A stretch of 64,000 bases of DNA from Balaenoptera acutorostrata (lineage: Eukaryota > Chordata > Mammalia > Artiodactyla > Balaenopteridae): positions 27,569,164-27,633,163 of the forward strand of contig NC_080082.1 in NCBI RefSeq assembly GCF_949987535.1. Direction: 5' to 3'. The notes beneath the pieces were generated by a model, which was not told the origin of the DNA, made no database searches, and saw only the letters and a program-made list of their open reading frames with translations. Shown piece after piece: positions 1-11,112 of this stretch; position 1 is the stretch's first letter; every line of letters begins with the position of its first letter. The position numbers and the translations under genes were made by a program.

Positions 1-30
1 CCTCCCTCCCTTCCTCCCTCCCTCCCTTTT
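1..30. repeat. Pyrimidine-rich simple repeat (CCTCC)n
   Basis: The window opens in a short CCTCC/CCTT tract. It is a low-complexity microsatellite with no gene content. It may continue to the left of the window. Confidence 0.8.
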
Positions 31-920
31 ATTTTTCTTTTTAAAGCAGTTCCTTCTAAGACCAGTGACTAGACACCAGGTTTCCCGGTTTACTTTTGAG
101 CACTTTTCTCTTGCTGTTTGCAAATAGCAGCTTCGCTGCCAAAGAATCCTCTTTACTCGTTTCTACAAGCATAGAAACCTCTTTACTCGTTAATTTTACT
201 CGTTAATTTTCTACCGTGCCACGTCTGGCTGCCCTTTTGAGAAACGTGAATGTATAATGTTGTGAGCAAGATCGCCCCCTAAGGGCCGGAATGATCATCG
301 CCCGTAAGCGTGGGTGTGGCGTTTGGTTGGCGGCGCGACTTGGGGGATGAACACGAGTTCGCTGGTGGGACTTTTTTGGACAACGGATGGGTATAATGTT
401 TATGTGAAAATAAATGTGAGCTCAAAACTTACCCAGTTGAGGAAAAAAAATGTTCCCATTTTTGTTGCAACTCTCCTGGAATCCACTAAGCCTCTGGAAC
501 AATTTGTGTTTCCCAAAATAAATAATGTTTTACAAACTCATTTTGTCAAAGAGAAGCTAAAAATATGGAATTTTATTGATTTATACATTATTACATTTTC
601 AAGATCAATCTAACCCATAAGTTCTTCACAAAATACGTTTGCTTTGAGGTCCATAGGAATAACTAGAACCCTCATTGTAAGTGGGGGGTAAGCAGTGACC
701 AGTTTTCAGCCAGCACTGCTGACACCCAGTACCGAAAAAGAATGTTCACCAGGTCCCTTGCCTCAGACTGCACAGCCTGGCAGCTCACATCACGTTCTGT
801 TTTCCGAACATGCCCAGTGAATATCCTTTTTAGGTCCCTCTTACCACTCTGAGTGCAGGCAGCATCTGTGCAGATCAGTAGGTCATTCCTTTTCTGAAAT
901 GCGTTTTTCAAGCAAATATT
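31..920. other. Unassigned unique sequence with a small CpG cluster
   Basis: No gene is recognised. About 270-370 is unusually rich in CpG for this locus (several CG dinucleotides within 100 bp, including GGCGGCGCGAC), while the flanks are AT-rich. An ATG-initiated open frame of 99 codons at 314-613 crosses this segment but resembles no protein I know. A short direct repeat of CTCTTTACTCG occurs near 150 and 180. The CpG patch could be a decayed promoter or the 5' end of an old retrocopy; nothing visible decides this. Confidence 0.4.
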
Positions 921-924
921 TGTA

Positions 925-1165
925 ATTTAGAGCACACACGTTGAGGTCAAACAGATCTGGGTCTGCATCCCAGCTCTACTACTTATACTGGCTGTGTGAC
1001 CTTGGGCAAGTTGTGTAGCCTCTCTGGGCCTCAGTCACCTCACCTTTAAAATGTGGATAAGAAATCCTACCTCATATAGTTGTTGTAAAGATAAAATGAG
1101 ATAATATGTGCTAACATCTTGAGGAGAGAGTTTGGCCTGTAGCAAGAATAAATGTTATCAGTATT
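925..1165 (+). mobile_element. MIR SINE fragment
   Basis: The core GCTGTGTGACCTTGGGCAAG, followed by CTCTCTGGGCCTCAGT and a TAAAATG...GATAA...CCTCATA block, is the standard order of a MIR element in sense orientation. It is an old tRNA-derived SINE shared by all mammals and is no longer mobile. Confidence 0.85.
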
Positions 1166-2147
1166 TCTGTATGTAGATTAAATGTATTAAACTGGCTTTG
1201 CTCCCTAACTTCTGGAGGCAAGAGTATTTCCAGAAGTTTCGCCTTTTACTGATTCAGCTTTTTGGAGCCACTTCGACCCCTCATACTGAGGCCAACAAGT
1301 CTTATGCTTCCCTGGTTTTCCAGCTCTCAGGTGAGCAAAGAGGCTGCTGCACCCCTGAAAGAGGTCACACCACGGTGTCCTTGAATTTGACACTGGCGCC
1401 AGAATCTATACAATTTTGGTTTATCTAAATAACTAGTGTTCATGAACTTTAATTGCTTTGAAACTGAGGAAGTGCCATTTGAAAACTGTTCGTGGTTTTC
1501 TATCTCTGGGGTTGAGTGATCACTTTTGGAACAGTTTCCTTCGCTGGGGGAAAATCACCAGGATGGGCCTTTTAGTCACACAAATATAAAAAGTTCGTGG
1601 TGGCAACCATGTGGTCGTTTGTAACTGAAATACCAATGCTTTAGACCAGGATGTGCTGTGGAGCCATGTGAATGGTGAATGCAGCTACAGCCCGACTATG
1701 TGCTTACAGAGTTAGAGGGCGTTGGGCCTTAAAGATCGATTCAGACTGCACCATCTCCACAAGATTTGTTCCTGAGGGATATGAGAGCCCGAGAATCACC
1801 CACAGGAGATGGGGAGCAGAAGCCGGCCCAGGCAGGCAGGATCAGGAGCATCTTGGCCTCCCCTGGGGGGCACTCATAACGTCAGGTTATGAGGGCACTG
1901 GGGGACCCTGAGCTGGGGGAGTGAGGGACCTCTCTCGAGGGGAAGGGGCTGTTCCTGGGCTTGATGAGGGGCACACTGTCAGAGGCTCCTGAGGCTGACA
2001 GGTAGGCTGACCTGCCAACACAAAGGAAGCAGCACCGAGACAGAGAGGGGCCCATGGAGAGAGAGATTCCTCGAGCCACTAAATTAGATTGTCCAGAACC
2101 AAGGCCCGAAAATCTATTAAACCAGAACCACAGTTTGGGGACCATTG
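1166..2147. other. Intergenic, nothing recognised
   Basis: Only short open frames with no recognisable motifs are present on either strand. No RNA gene or repeat family was recognised by eye. Confidence 0.5.
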
Positions 2148-2215
2148 TTCCAGGTCAGTGGTTGGCAACTTTGGCTGCATGTGAGAATCACTGGGGGAGC
2201 GTTTAAAAATATATA
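2148..2215 (+). mobile_element. hAT-Charlie-type element, left part
   Basis: GTGGTTGGCAACTTTGGCTGCATGTGAGAATCACTGGGGGAGC resembles the left half of the short MER-type hAT elements that begin CAGTGGTTCTCAA and run into TGAGAATCACCTGGGGAGC. The right half is found again at 2782-2905, after an L1 fragment. Confidence 0.55.
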
Positions 2216-2768
2216 GATGTCTAGTACATACCTAAAATAATTGAAAGCAGATGTTAAACAGACTACTGGTACTATTGTGACTATTGTACTAGTCACAATA
2301 ACCCAAAGGTGGAAACAACCCACATGTCTATTGATGGATGATGAATAAACACATTGAGGTATATCCATGTCATGGAGTATCATTCAGCCTTAAAAAGGAA
2401 TGAAGTACTGATACAGGCTCCAACATGGATGGACCTTGAAAACATTATGCTAAGTGAAAGGAGGCAGACACAAAAGGTCTCATCTTGTGTGATTCCTTTT
2501 TATATGAAATATCCTTTTAAATGAAATATCTAGTTAAATCTATAGAGATAGAAAGTAGATTTGTGGTTGCCAGGGGCTGGGGGAAGGGGAGAATGGGGAG
2601 TGACTGCTTAATGCATACCAGCTTTTATTCTAGGATGATGAAGATGTTTTGGAACAAGAGATGGTGGCTGCAAGACACTGTGAATGTACTAAGTGCCACT
2701 TAATTGTTCACTTTAACATGGTTAATTTTATGTGATGTGCATTTCACCACAATAAAAAATAATGATAT
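2216..2768 (+). mobile_element. Old L1 3' end, inserted into a hAT element
   Basis: The text follows an L1M 3' end in sense: CACAATAACCCAAAGGTGG, ATGGAGTATCATTCAGCC, TGGTTGCCAGGGGCTGGGGG and a terminal CACCACAATAAAAAATAATG. Near-identical TTTAAAAATATATA at 2202-2215 and TTTAAAATATATA at 2769-2781 flank it and look like a target-site duplication. Confidence 0.7.
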
Positions 2769-2781
2769 TTTAAAATATATA

Positions 2782-2905
2782 TTATATAAATGCCCAGGCC
2801 CCATCGAAGACTAATTAAACCTGAGCCTCTGGGGTGTGACCAGACACAGACATGTTTAGAAGCTCCCAGGCCATTCCAGGGGGCAGCCCAGGCTGAGAAC
2901 CACAT
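2782..2905 (+). mobile_element. hAT-Charlie-type element, right part
   Basis: TGCCCAGGCCCCATC...AGACTAATTAAACC...GAGCCTCTGGGGTG and a closing CAGGCTGAGAACCAC match the right half of the same kind of short hAT element as 2148-2215. The two halves are in the same orientation and were split by the L1 fragment. Confidence 0.55.
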
Positions 2906-2939
2906 CCACAGGGGACTCACTGCTGATTTTTCAAGAGTG

Positions 2940-3265
2940 CAGCACTTACCTCACACCTGGTCCTGCTCCAGATCTCAAGCAGGTGTCCTCTCCTTAGGAA
3001 GATGTCTTCAAAGGTGGTTCCTCCTCCGGTTCCTTCCCCTTAATGCTCCAGGACACACAGGATGTGCTTCTTCCCAAGCACTTCCTGTTCTCAGCTGCCA
3101 GACCACGAGCTTCCTGGGGGCGGGCACCAGGCCTTGCTTCGTGCTCAGTTTCCCCAGGGCCCAGCCCAGGGTCTGGCACAGAGGGGAGCCTCAGAAATGT
3201 TGAGTGAATGCATGAGGGAGTGAGCAAAGGGAGGTAGGTGGGTGAGTGAATGAATGAACCATGGT
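2940..3265 (+). mobile_element. L2 LINE 3' end
   Basis: Ends in the classic L2 tail pattern: CACGAGCTTCCTGGGGGCGGGCACCAGG..., CAGCCCAGGGTCTGGCACAGAGG, then TGAGTGAATG repeats with GTGAGTGAATGAATGAA. This is an old LINE relic in sense orientation. Confidence 0.65.
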
Positions 3266-3454
3266 TCACCTGTCCCGTGTGTCTTCCATCCACTCAGTTT
3301 GCCCCGAGCTTTCAGAAGAGAACCTCTGAAGGCTCCTTTGGGAGCGGGACTTTCATTCCTCCTACAGGCTTATTCCAGGAAAGTTGAGTAGCTTCAGTGC
3401 TGGCAGCTGGAAGGCATTTCAAACTTAACTGTCAAGCTTCTAACGCTATTACAT

Positions 3455-3635
3455 CCAGCCTCCTCTGCAGGTTGTAATCACCTGGACAGCATTAAAGCAC
3501 TGCTCGGGCTGGAGTCCCACGCCCAGCATCTGATTCAATTGGTCTGGGGGTGGGAGCAGGGTATAGAGGTTTTTAAAAGCCCCCAGGTGATTCTAATGTG
3601 CCAATATCACAAACTACTGTATGCATGCTTGGGTG
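3455..3635. mobile_element. hAT-type short element
   Basis: CACCTGGACAGCATTAAAGCACTGC, CCCACGCCCAGCATCTGATTCAATTGGTCTGGGGGTGGG and AAAGCCCCCAGGTGATTCTAATGTGCC fit the inverted-repeat structure of MER3/MER20-like hAT elements. The subfamily was not determined. Confidence 0.55.
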
Positions 3636-3904
3636 AAGTACTCTTGACTCATTTGGTTTCTAAAAGTCCCTAACCATTCAGAAATGGACCTGAGTTTCCC
3701 TCACATGGAAGCAGAAGGACGTTTAGCACAAACATGGTAGATGCTTTGAATATGCTCTAGAATTTGATGCCATTTCTTTGTGATCACCTTCAGGATCAGA
3801 CGGCCTCTGGGGGAGATGATTTGCTCCCCTGTCCACAGGCTGAACCAGGCAGTCTCGAGGGGAGGGGAAAGGGCTTGGGCAGCGGTCAATGAAGAAATAG
3901 TCTG

Positions 3905-4026
3905 GGGACTTCCCTGGCGGTCCAGTGGTTAAGACTCCGCGCTTCCACTGCAGGGGGCACGGGTTCGATCCCTGGTTGGGGAACTGAGATCCTGCATGCT
4001 GTGTGGCGCAGCCCAAAAAAAAAAAA
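3905..4026 (+). mobile_element. CHR-type SINE, short form
   Basis: GGGACTTCCCTGGCGGTCCAGTGGTTAAGACTCCGCGCTTCC...GGGTTCGATCCCTGGTTGGGGAACTGAGATCC...GTGGCGCAGCCC and a 12-A tail. The tRNA-derived A box (GTCCAGTGGTTAAG) and B box (GGTTCGATCC) are readable. This short form ends just after the tRNA-unrelated GCAGCCC motif. Confidence 0.9.
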
Positions 4027-4029
4027 GTT

Positions 4030-4470
4030 CTGTGGATGTAGCCTAATGCTGTTCAAGAGAGAAATCTTTAGGGACTTGAAAAAGCTGGAGGGTTATATCT
4101 TTCTTTCCTGTAAATAAAGAGAAAGAGCAAGGTGAAGCCAGCCTCATCCTGACACTCCAAGGCTTTCACATTTACATGCATCATATTATCTATTAAAATG
4201 TAGCAACAGAGCATTTCATATTTTCAGTTAAAATGAAAGTCCATATATTTGTTTTGTTAAAATTATTATACCTTGCTGTTGAAGAAACAAAATGCCTACA
4301 CCCCTTGTTTTAATTAAATAAGCTTAAATATTTGTTGTGTTGGGTTATATCTCACCGGTAATGTTTGTTGTTTTTCTTAATACAATGTGACAAAAATATT
4401 CACTTAAATGTTCATGACTAATTCTTAAGTTAGATATGATCCTGTCCAATGACTTCACAAATAGTGGCTT
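4030..4470. other. AT-rich intergenic stretch, nothing recognised
   Basis: Low GC and no open frame of note. No recognised repeat or RNA gene. Confidence 0.5.
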
Positions 4471-4476
4471 CCCTTA

Positions 4477-4655
4477 GCTTGGATTTTTAAAAATTATTAT
4501 GGTAAAGTACACATAATACAAAATTGACCATTTTAACCATTTTAAAGTGTACACTGGCATTCAATAGATTTACAAGGCTGTCAACCATCTAGTTCCAGAA
4601 TTTTTTCATCACTGCCAAATCCATTAAGCAGTCATTCTCTGTTCCTTCTCTCCCC
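4477..4655 (-). mobile_element. L1 3'-UTR-type fragment, antisense
   Basis: GTAAAGTACACATAATAC...AAATTGACCATTTTAACCATTTTAAAGTGTAC...CCAGAATTTTTTCATCACTGCC is the widely repeated antisense L1M segment. The same text recurs at 10755 and 40440 in this window. Confidence 0.65.
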
Positions 4656-4659
4656 ATAT

Positions 4660-4950
4660 ATTTATTGTATGATTCCATTTTAATGAAATATCCAGAATAG
4701 ACAAATCCACAGAGACAGAAAGCAGATTATTGGTTGCCTGGGGCTAGAGAGGAGTTGTTGGGGAGAAATAGGGAGTGATTGTCAATGGGCATGGATTTTT
4801 TTTTTTTTTTAGTGGTCATGAAAATGTTCTAAAATTGATTACAGTGGTGGGTGCATGAATTTGTGACTATACTAAAAGCCACTGAATTTTAAACTTTAGG
4901 TGGGTGAGTTGTATGGTATGTGAATTATATCTCAATATATGTTTTTAAAT
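4660..4950 (+). mobile_element. Old L1 3' end
   Basis: GAGACAGAAAGCAGATTATTGGTTGCCTGGGGCTAGAG...GTCATGAAAATGTTCTAAAATTGATTACAGTGG...GTGAATTATATCTCAATA is the terminal part of an L1M element in sense. Similar text lies at 52140-52370. Confidence 0.7.
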
Positions 4951-5039
4951 AAACAACAAAACACTTAATATCTGAGCTCAGAATAAGCCTCAGAGTTGTG
5001 ATAGTTACTGTTTAGAATTTTTTTAATTAAAAAAATTTT

Positions 5040-5560
5040 TTTATCGATATGCAATTGACATATAACATTGTGTAAGTTTGAAGTGTTCAACATGTTGGTT
5101 TGACCCTTGAACAACTCGGGGGTCAGTGGCTCCAATCCTGGCCCCACCACTCCCCACTTGCAATTGAAAATCCACAAATCCAAGTATAACTTTACAGTCG
5201 GCCCTTTGTATCCATGATTCTGTCCTTGGATTCAACCAACCTTGGATCGGAAGTATTTATTGAAAAAAATCCGCATATAAAGGGACCTACGCAGTTCAAG
5301 CTCCTGTTGTTCAAGGGTCACCTGTACTAAGTTTATTCTTATGCTAACGGTGGGGAGTGGATACAGCGTAGATACACTGGACAAAGGAATGCTTCACGCC
5401 CCGGGTGGGACGAGATTTCATCACGCTGCTCAGAATGGCGTCCAATTAAAAACTTAAGAATTGTTTATTTCCAGAATTTTCCATTTTCCAACCATGGTTG
5501 ACCGAGGGTAACTGAAACCGTGGAAAGCAAAACTGCAGATAAAGGGGGGGGGGCGACTGT
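5040..5560. mobile_element. Tigger/pogo DNA transposon fragments
   Basis: TTGACCCTTGAACAACTCGGGGGTCAG, TACAGTCGGCCCTTTGTATCC and the inverted terminus GTTGTTCAAGGGTCACCTGTAC at 5308-5330 are the ends of a MER2/Tigger-like element. A second block at about 5400-5560 (GGTTGACCGAGGGTAACTGAAACC...GGGGCGACTGTATTG) looks like another Tigger-type end. The elements are decayed and no transposase frame survives. Confidence 0.6.
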
Positions 5561-6595
5561 ATTGTTTTCTTATTTAATCATTATTTTTATGATTAGGAAG
5601 AAAACAATTTTTTTTTTAAAGATAATTCAAATGCCCAAGTAATCACCTTCTTATGCTACCTTAGATCTCCAACTTTAGACCAATACATGAATGAAAAGCA
5701 ATTGATCTGGGGGTGATCCTCCTCTTGCACAAGGCCCCAGAGGAGGCTGGGGCAGGTGACCTGGCTTCATTAACCGGCAGTTTTAACAGCAGGTTCTATT
5801 GCTTGTTTTCTCAGTAAATGGCTGAAATATCCCAAGAGGATGTGTTAAATTCACCTACTTTCTCGAATATTTATTTGGGGCTGTTGCTGGGACTAATGCA
5901 GTAGTTCTAGTTTGATGTTTAATCACAGCTCAGAAATTCCGTTGCCACAGATACAGAGGACCAGGATGATGTCATTGTTGCCATGTGCCTCATAAGTTGG
6001 TTAAAACTGACCTTTAAAACTTAAGCTTAATTATCTTTACTGTCAGAACAGGTCCGTAGGGAATATGCCTTAATGAATTCATATTTTGACAATCATTTCC
6101 TTCTTTCCTCATCATTAAAACTGATTTTCTGGGTCTGCCTCTGAATCCACACGGGGCCTCTCTGAACTGCACATTTTCCAAATCCACATTAAGGTAAAAA
6201 TGCTTATGTGCACCTGCCTTCTCCCTGGAGAGGAAGGAGTGAAAGGAGATCCCAGGAGGAAGGTGACCTAATTCCTTCTCTTGGTCCCTCCATTCTCTCC
6301 TTCAATGGGATCACCTTTCAGGAGCAAAAGAATGGGGTGGGGTGGAGAGTGTGATGATCCAAGGCACACCCCCCTTCTTCCTGTCTCCCTCACTCAACAC
6401 AGTGATATCTTGTTTTATAAACGCTCTAGAAAATAAATTCTATATTGAAACTCACTGTGATTTGATTTAAAAAAAAAGTATCCTCACAAATCGTGTGAAG
6501 CATCAGCCATGCTCCCTCGCTGCATGCCCATGTGCATGGCTGCAAGGCCCACAGCCCACGGCTTCAGCTGGTCCCATGCAGATGAACACACAGAC
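5561..6595. other. Intergenic, nothing recognised
   Basis: No gene, RNA gene or clear repeat was identified. A run of C and T precedes a short A run near 6467, but there is no SINE body. Confidence 0.45.
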
Positions 6596-6599
6596 ATCT

Positions 6600-7080
6600 T
6601 CATTCATTCGATCTCTGAACAAATGTCCTAGAAATTGAGGAACCAGCAGTGAACAAAAGAGACAAGGAAATAGCCTCATGGAGCTACTTTAGGTGGGGAA
6701 GACTGAAATGAAACAAATACTCTCAGAAGGCACTCTAAAATCCCCTGGTGTCGGGTGCTGGGAGGGTGCTATGAGTGCCTATTTCTGATCTATGGGGTGG
6801 GGTGGGAGAGGGGAGGTTCAGGCAGAGTGTCCCCGAGGAAGTGACATTTAAACTAAGACCTAAACAACGGCACTCCAGATTTTCTGCATAGGGGATGATT
6901 CAGGACAGTATTCAGCTTAGTGAAAACGACAACTACTCGTGTCAGAGAAGGGGAGGTGATGGATAAGTCTCCTCTAAACACCACTTTATCACCAATACTG
7001 GACATGATGAATGAGGGCGTCAGAGGGAGCAAGTGCAAAGGCCCTGAGGTCAGTCTCCTCATGGGATAATCAGGTAAAAG
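6600..7080 (+). mobile_element. L2 LINE fragment
   Basis: CAGCAGTGAACAAAAGAGACAAGG...CTCATGGAGCTACTTTAGGTGGGGAAGAC..., GAGGAAGTGACATTTAAACTAAGACC and GCAAGTGCAAAGGCCCTGAGGTC follow the familiar internal L2 text in sense. Confidence 0.6.
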
Positions 7081-7099
7081 ATCTAAATACAAATTATCA

Positions 7100-8230
7100 T
7101 TGTAAACAAGTGGTTCTCAAACTTTTTGGTCTCAGAAACCCTTTACTCTATAAAAATTATTGGAGAGTCCAAAGAGCTTCTGTTTATGCAGAGTATAGCT
7201 ACCAAAATAAATTATTAGAAATTAAAACATTTAAAACTATTATTCAATTTTTAATTCTTTAAAAAATAATAAACCAATTACATGTTGACACAATACATTT
7301 TTTTGTGAAAAATAACTATATTTTTCAGGACAAAAGACAATTAGAAGAAGAGTTGCATTATTGTACATATTTGTAAATCTCTTTCCTATCTGTCTTGACA
7401 GAAGGCAGCTGAATTCTCATGTCTGCTTCTGCATTCAGTCTGTTGCAATATTATTTTAGTTGAAGTATATGAAGAAAATTTGGCCTCCTACAGATAGGTA
7501 GTTGAAAAAGTTAGGCTATTTTAATGGCCTTTTTAGATAGTTGTAGGTATCCTTCTTTGATACCATGCCAAAACTTGACAATTGATAGTTTTTCCTTAAA
7601 GGTTAGCTGCAGTGTGGAATCTGAAACCATAGCAGTAAATTTTTTGTACTCTGTTATACTGAAATTCATTGGTCTGCCTTTGAACAGATCTCTTACCCAT
7701 GCACAGATTTTTTAACATCATGTTTTGGTCATTTGGAAAATATTGGTTCATTGAGTTGTGTAGATTTTCCACATGTTTTCATTATGTAAAATTCTAAAAT
7801 CATGTTTATTAATATCACCACCAATCCCATCAGAAAAATATGTAAGTGTTGGAAAGCTCTCAAGTTCACAGTGGTCAATACAATTTTTCCAAATGCTAAT
7901 TTTCACTTGAAAGCGTAAATTTCATCATCGTCAACAAATATTTCAGTTGTTTTCATTGAAATGACAGTTTCACTTCATTTATTTTCAAGAAAATGCCTGC
8001 CAAATACTCAAGTCTGAATGACCATAGTTTGTAAGTCATACTTTCAAGTAAAAACGATGTTCCACAATAAATGGGGCTAGTTTGGCTGGCAACTCAATCA
8101 CAAAGTGCTTTTCCTTAGGATAACCATTGTCCTTCAGTTTGCAGAAGAAATGTTTCATGCTTACTTCCAATTTCATTATGCAGAATATTTTAAAAGTATG
8201 TACTCAAAGGTCATGGTTTAATATAATTAC
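7100..8230. mobile_element. Ancient interspersed repeat, family not assigned
   Basis: The block from GTGGTTCTCAAACTTTTTGGTCTCAG through TGGAGAGTCCAAAGAGCTTCTGTTTATG to about 8220 reads like a long ancient mammalian repeat, likely a DNA-transposon relic because it opens with a hAT-like terminus. No transposase frame remains. The family should be settled with a repeat library. Confidence 0.4.
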
Positions 8231-8411
8231 TGATTTTAATGGCTTCATCAAAGACGTTATTAAGTGAAAATGGTTTTTTCCCCCTATGAGGGTGTGATAG
8301 TGAGGAACCAAGTCAAGTTCATTTCTAGAACTGTAAAGGCAAATGACACCTACTCTCTCCCTTTGGAAATCTCACGTTTCCATGCAGATGACACACATGT
8401 CCACAAACAAT

Positions 8412-8612
8412 TCTCATGTGGCTCAGTGGATAAGAGCCCAGGACTTGGAGTGACAGAGACCTGGGTTCAGAGCCTCAGTCTTAAGCTTTCTGAGCCTCAG
8501 TTTCCTCGCCTGTAAAATGGCGATAATATTACCTACCCTCAAGTTTGTTGTGAGAATTAAATGAGCTAATAATACAATAATATGTCTCACATATTAATAG
8601 TAGCTGTTTTAA
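8412..8612 (+). mobile_element. MIR SINE fragment
   Basis: GTGGCTCAGTGGATAAGAGCCCAGGACTTGGAG...ACCTGGGTTCAGAG...TGAGCCTCAGTTTCCTCGCCTGTAAAATGG...GAGAATTAAATGAG is a nearly full-length MIR in sense. The tRNA-like A and B boxes are readable. Confidence 0.85.
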
Positions 8613-10390
8613 GTGGGGAAGGTGGACTTGAGTCTTAAGGACTATATGTATATAAAATGCAGAATTGATCAGAGTCAGGGACAGCGGGTGGGGACAGGGG
8701 GAGGGAGACCTTCCAGGCAGAGGGTATATGGGACCATGCCTGGGGCACTGCTGACGTGGTGAGGTTTGGTGAGCTGGGTGCTCGAGAAGAGGGGGGTGAA
8801 GGGTTGAGGCTCAGAGGTTGGCAGTAGCCAGATGGCAGAGGGGTTTGTGGCCATGCTGGGGCTTCTTGTCTGTGGGAGAAGAGATCTAGGCAAAGCTGCC
8901 TGGAGTAAGGTGATTGGCAACAGGATGGGGTGGTGGATTAGAGGAGGCAGGGAGAGCAGGGAGGGGGCAGGACTCATAGGAGGCAGGGGAGGGGGGAGCA
9001 GCGGTGCGGAGCAGAGAAGGAGCCTGGGGAAAAGCCTGCCCTGGGGAGGACATGAAGGGCCATGCTGAGCACGTGGGCTACAGTCATGACACTCTTCTCG
9101 CTTTTTTGCCCATCTCACGCAACTGTCAGCTGTTTTTTTGCCCCAAATTTCCTGTCCCTCCTCTCTGTCTCAGTAAGCTGATGTGGATGAATCTAGGCTG
9201 TCTATTTCTGCAATGAGGCCGAATATCTTAACTGCCAGTCTGACAGATGGATCACCAGTCTCTTCAATTGTTATCTTATAGGGAGGAACACCTGGAATCC
9301 TTCCCTAATTAGCTGGCTGGTTTAGACACATCACATTTTATTCTAAAAAAAGAACTTCTCATTTTAACTCTTGCTCAACAAGTGCTTGTTGGCCGATAAA
9401 TGTTAAAGATACGATGTATTTTTTGAAGTACAATAATCTTTGTTAATTACTTATAACAAAATGTTTTAAAGATTAACTCTGCTCCTTTGAGCTCCACAGG
9501 AGCGCCAGGACTGCAGCCTGCATCGGGTAGATGTTCCTTCCTACGTAACAGTGACAGGTGCTTATTCAAGAGAAGGTACACAGAAGCCCAAAGCAAAAGA
9601 TCTCCACCCTCTCCCCACCACCCTCACACTCTTAATCTATTCCTCCAGGGTGTCGATATGGTCTGTCACATGCTTTCTATGTCTATCTTTTCATAATGTA
9701 CTTCAAACAAAAACAAAAACAAAAAACAAAGCCAGAGGTGAACTCACAGTCCACAGTCCGTTTTACAGCTTGCTTTTCTCCTTCAATAATAGACGACCAA
9801 GGCCTTGTGGAGGTCCCGGCATTGAGTGGCACCCCCTTCTATGCACTGGCTGAAGAGTCCTATCCACGCAGGATTTGTTCTTAAAGGCATCGGTAGCCTT
9901 GGGCACGGCCTTCTTCACTAGAAAATGCAGACTTGGAAGCCTCCGATGCAATCTGCAAGGGGATCCTTGGGAAAAGCGCAGCTTTTGTCCTTGAATAGTG
10001 CCAGCCTGTGGCTGGATGCCATGGCCTCAGAAACTCCAAACCTCCCAGACAGCAAGAGGGTCTTGGGTGGAACTGGGCAACGGCCAGACCTACAGAGAGC
10101 AGAAGGCGGAGGTAACGCGTGGGGGTTTGCTCCTGGAGCAGATTCTTGCTGTAAGGGATCCCAGAGCCCCAACAAAACATGTTTAGGTCACATTTTCCAT
10201 TTCCTTCAAGACTTTGGTCATTGACATTGAGAAATACAATGACAAGTTGATTTGTTTTGTGTCCAGGATAAGTTCCTCCCAGGAAAACTAATTGTTACAT
10301 TGACTCAGCACAGTCAAGCAATGATGTTTCTTTAGTGCAATGGGTTTCACAAAAAATCCTTTATACTTCCATATGGAGACCTGTACAAAA
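8613..10390. other. Intergenic, mostly unrecognised
   Basis: About 8650-8900 contains L2-like text (CCTTCCAGGCAGAGGGTATATG). 8930-9060 is G-rich. 9715-9730 is a short (CAAAAA)n run. A minus-strand stretch at about 9760-10180 has a slightly coding-like look but carries frame breaks in all readings and matches no protein I can name. No supported gene was found. Confidence 0.4.
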
Positions 10391-10394
10391 ACAC

Positions 10395-10610
10395 TTTCGG
10401 CAGGATTATTAATATTTAAAAAATTGGAAACAATTCAAATGCCCATCAGCATGAGAATGAATAAATAAATTGAGAAACATATTCATAGGATGGAATACTT
10501 GACAGCAAGTAAACTGAATGGAGTAGATCTTAAAGTTGAGTGAAAAAGCAAGCAACAGAATAGTATATGTGGTGTGAGACTGTTTTAAAAACACACAAAA
10601 TGCTGTGTTT
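10395..10610 (+). mobile_element. Old L1 fragment, sense
   Basis: TTGGAAACAATTCAAATGCCCATCAGCATGAGAATGAATAAATAAATTG...GGATGGAATACTTGACAGCAAG resembles the terminal portion of L1M elements in sense. Confidence 0.6.
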
Positions 10611-10754
10611 TGTTTATGGATACGTGTGTGATTTGTAGTAACATGGTAGTGATGACCTTGGAAGGAAGGTCATCCCAAGGTCAGCGACCTTGGGAGGGAG
10701 GGGAAGAGACTGCCCAGTTGGGCCACATCAGGGACTTCCCTGGCCCCTGTAATG

Positions 10755-11112
10755 TTAATTTCTTTCTTTTTTATTGTAAAAAACATACCAAAGTTTACCA
10801 TCTTAACCACTTCTAAGTGTACAGCTCAGAAGTGTTGTGTTAACATATTCACAACGTTGTGAAATAGACCTCCAGAACTTTTTCCTTTTGCAAAACTGAA
10901 ACTCCCCATCTCCTCTCCCCAGCTCCTGGCAGCCACCCACTTTCTACTTAGATGAATGTGACTAGTCTAGACACCTCATACAAGTGGAATCACACAGTAA
11001 TTATTATTTTTTTGTGACTGGCTTATTTCACTTAACATAATGTACTCAAGTTTCATCTATGTTGTACCATGGGACAGGATTTCTTTTTAAGGCTGAATAA
11101 TATACCATTGTG
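10755..11112 (-). mobile_element. Old L1 fragment, antisense
   Basis: TTGTAAAAAACATACCAAAGTTTACCATCTTAACCACTTCTAAGTGTACAGC to GGCTTATTTCACTTAACATAATG and AGGCTGAATAATATACCATTG is antisense L1. A CHR SINE inserted at about 11113 interrupts it. Confidence 0.7.

Noticed and set aside
2790..3203. 137-codon plus-strand frame
   Set aside because: It is composed of hAT and L2 fragments.
8675..9118. 147-codon minus-strand, proline/serine-rich frame
   Set aside because: It lies over G-rich and L2-like sequence with no recognisable domain.
9763..10180. Possible minus-strand retrocopy of a small protein
   Set aside because: Short pieces look coding-like in alternating frames, but no protein could be named and no poly-A or target duplication was found.
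10731..10745. GGGACTTCCCTGGCCCC, like a SINE head
   Set aside because: No A box, B box or body follows; it is probably a chance match.
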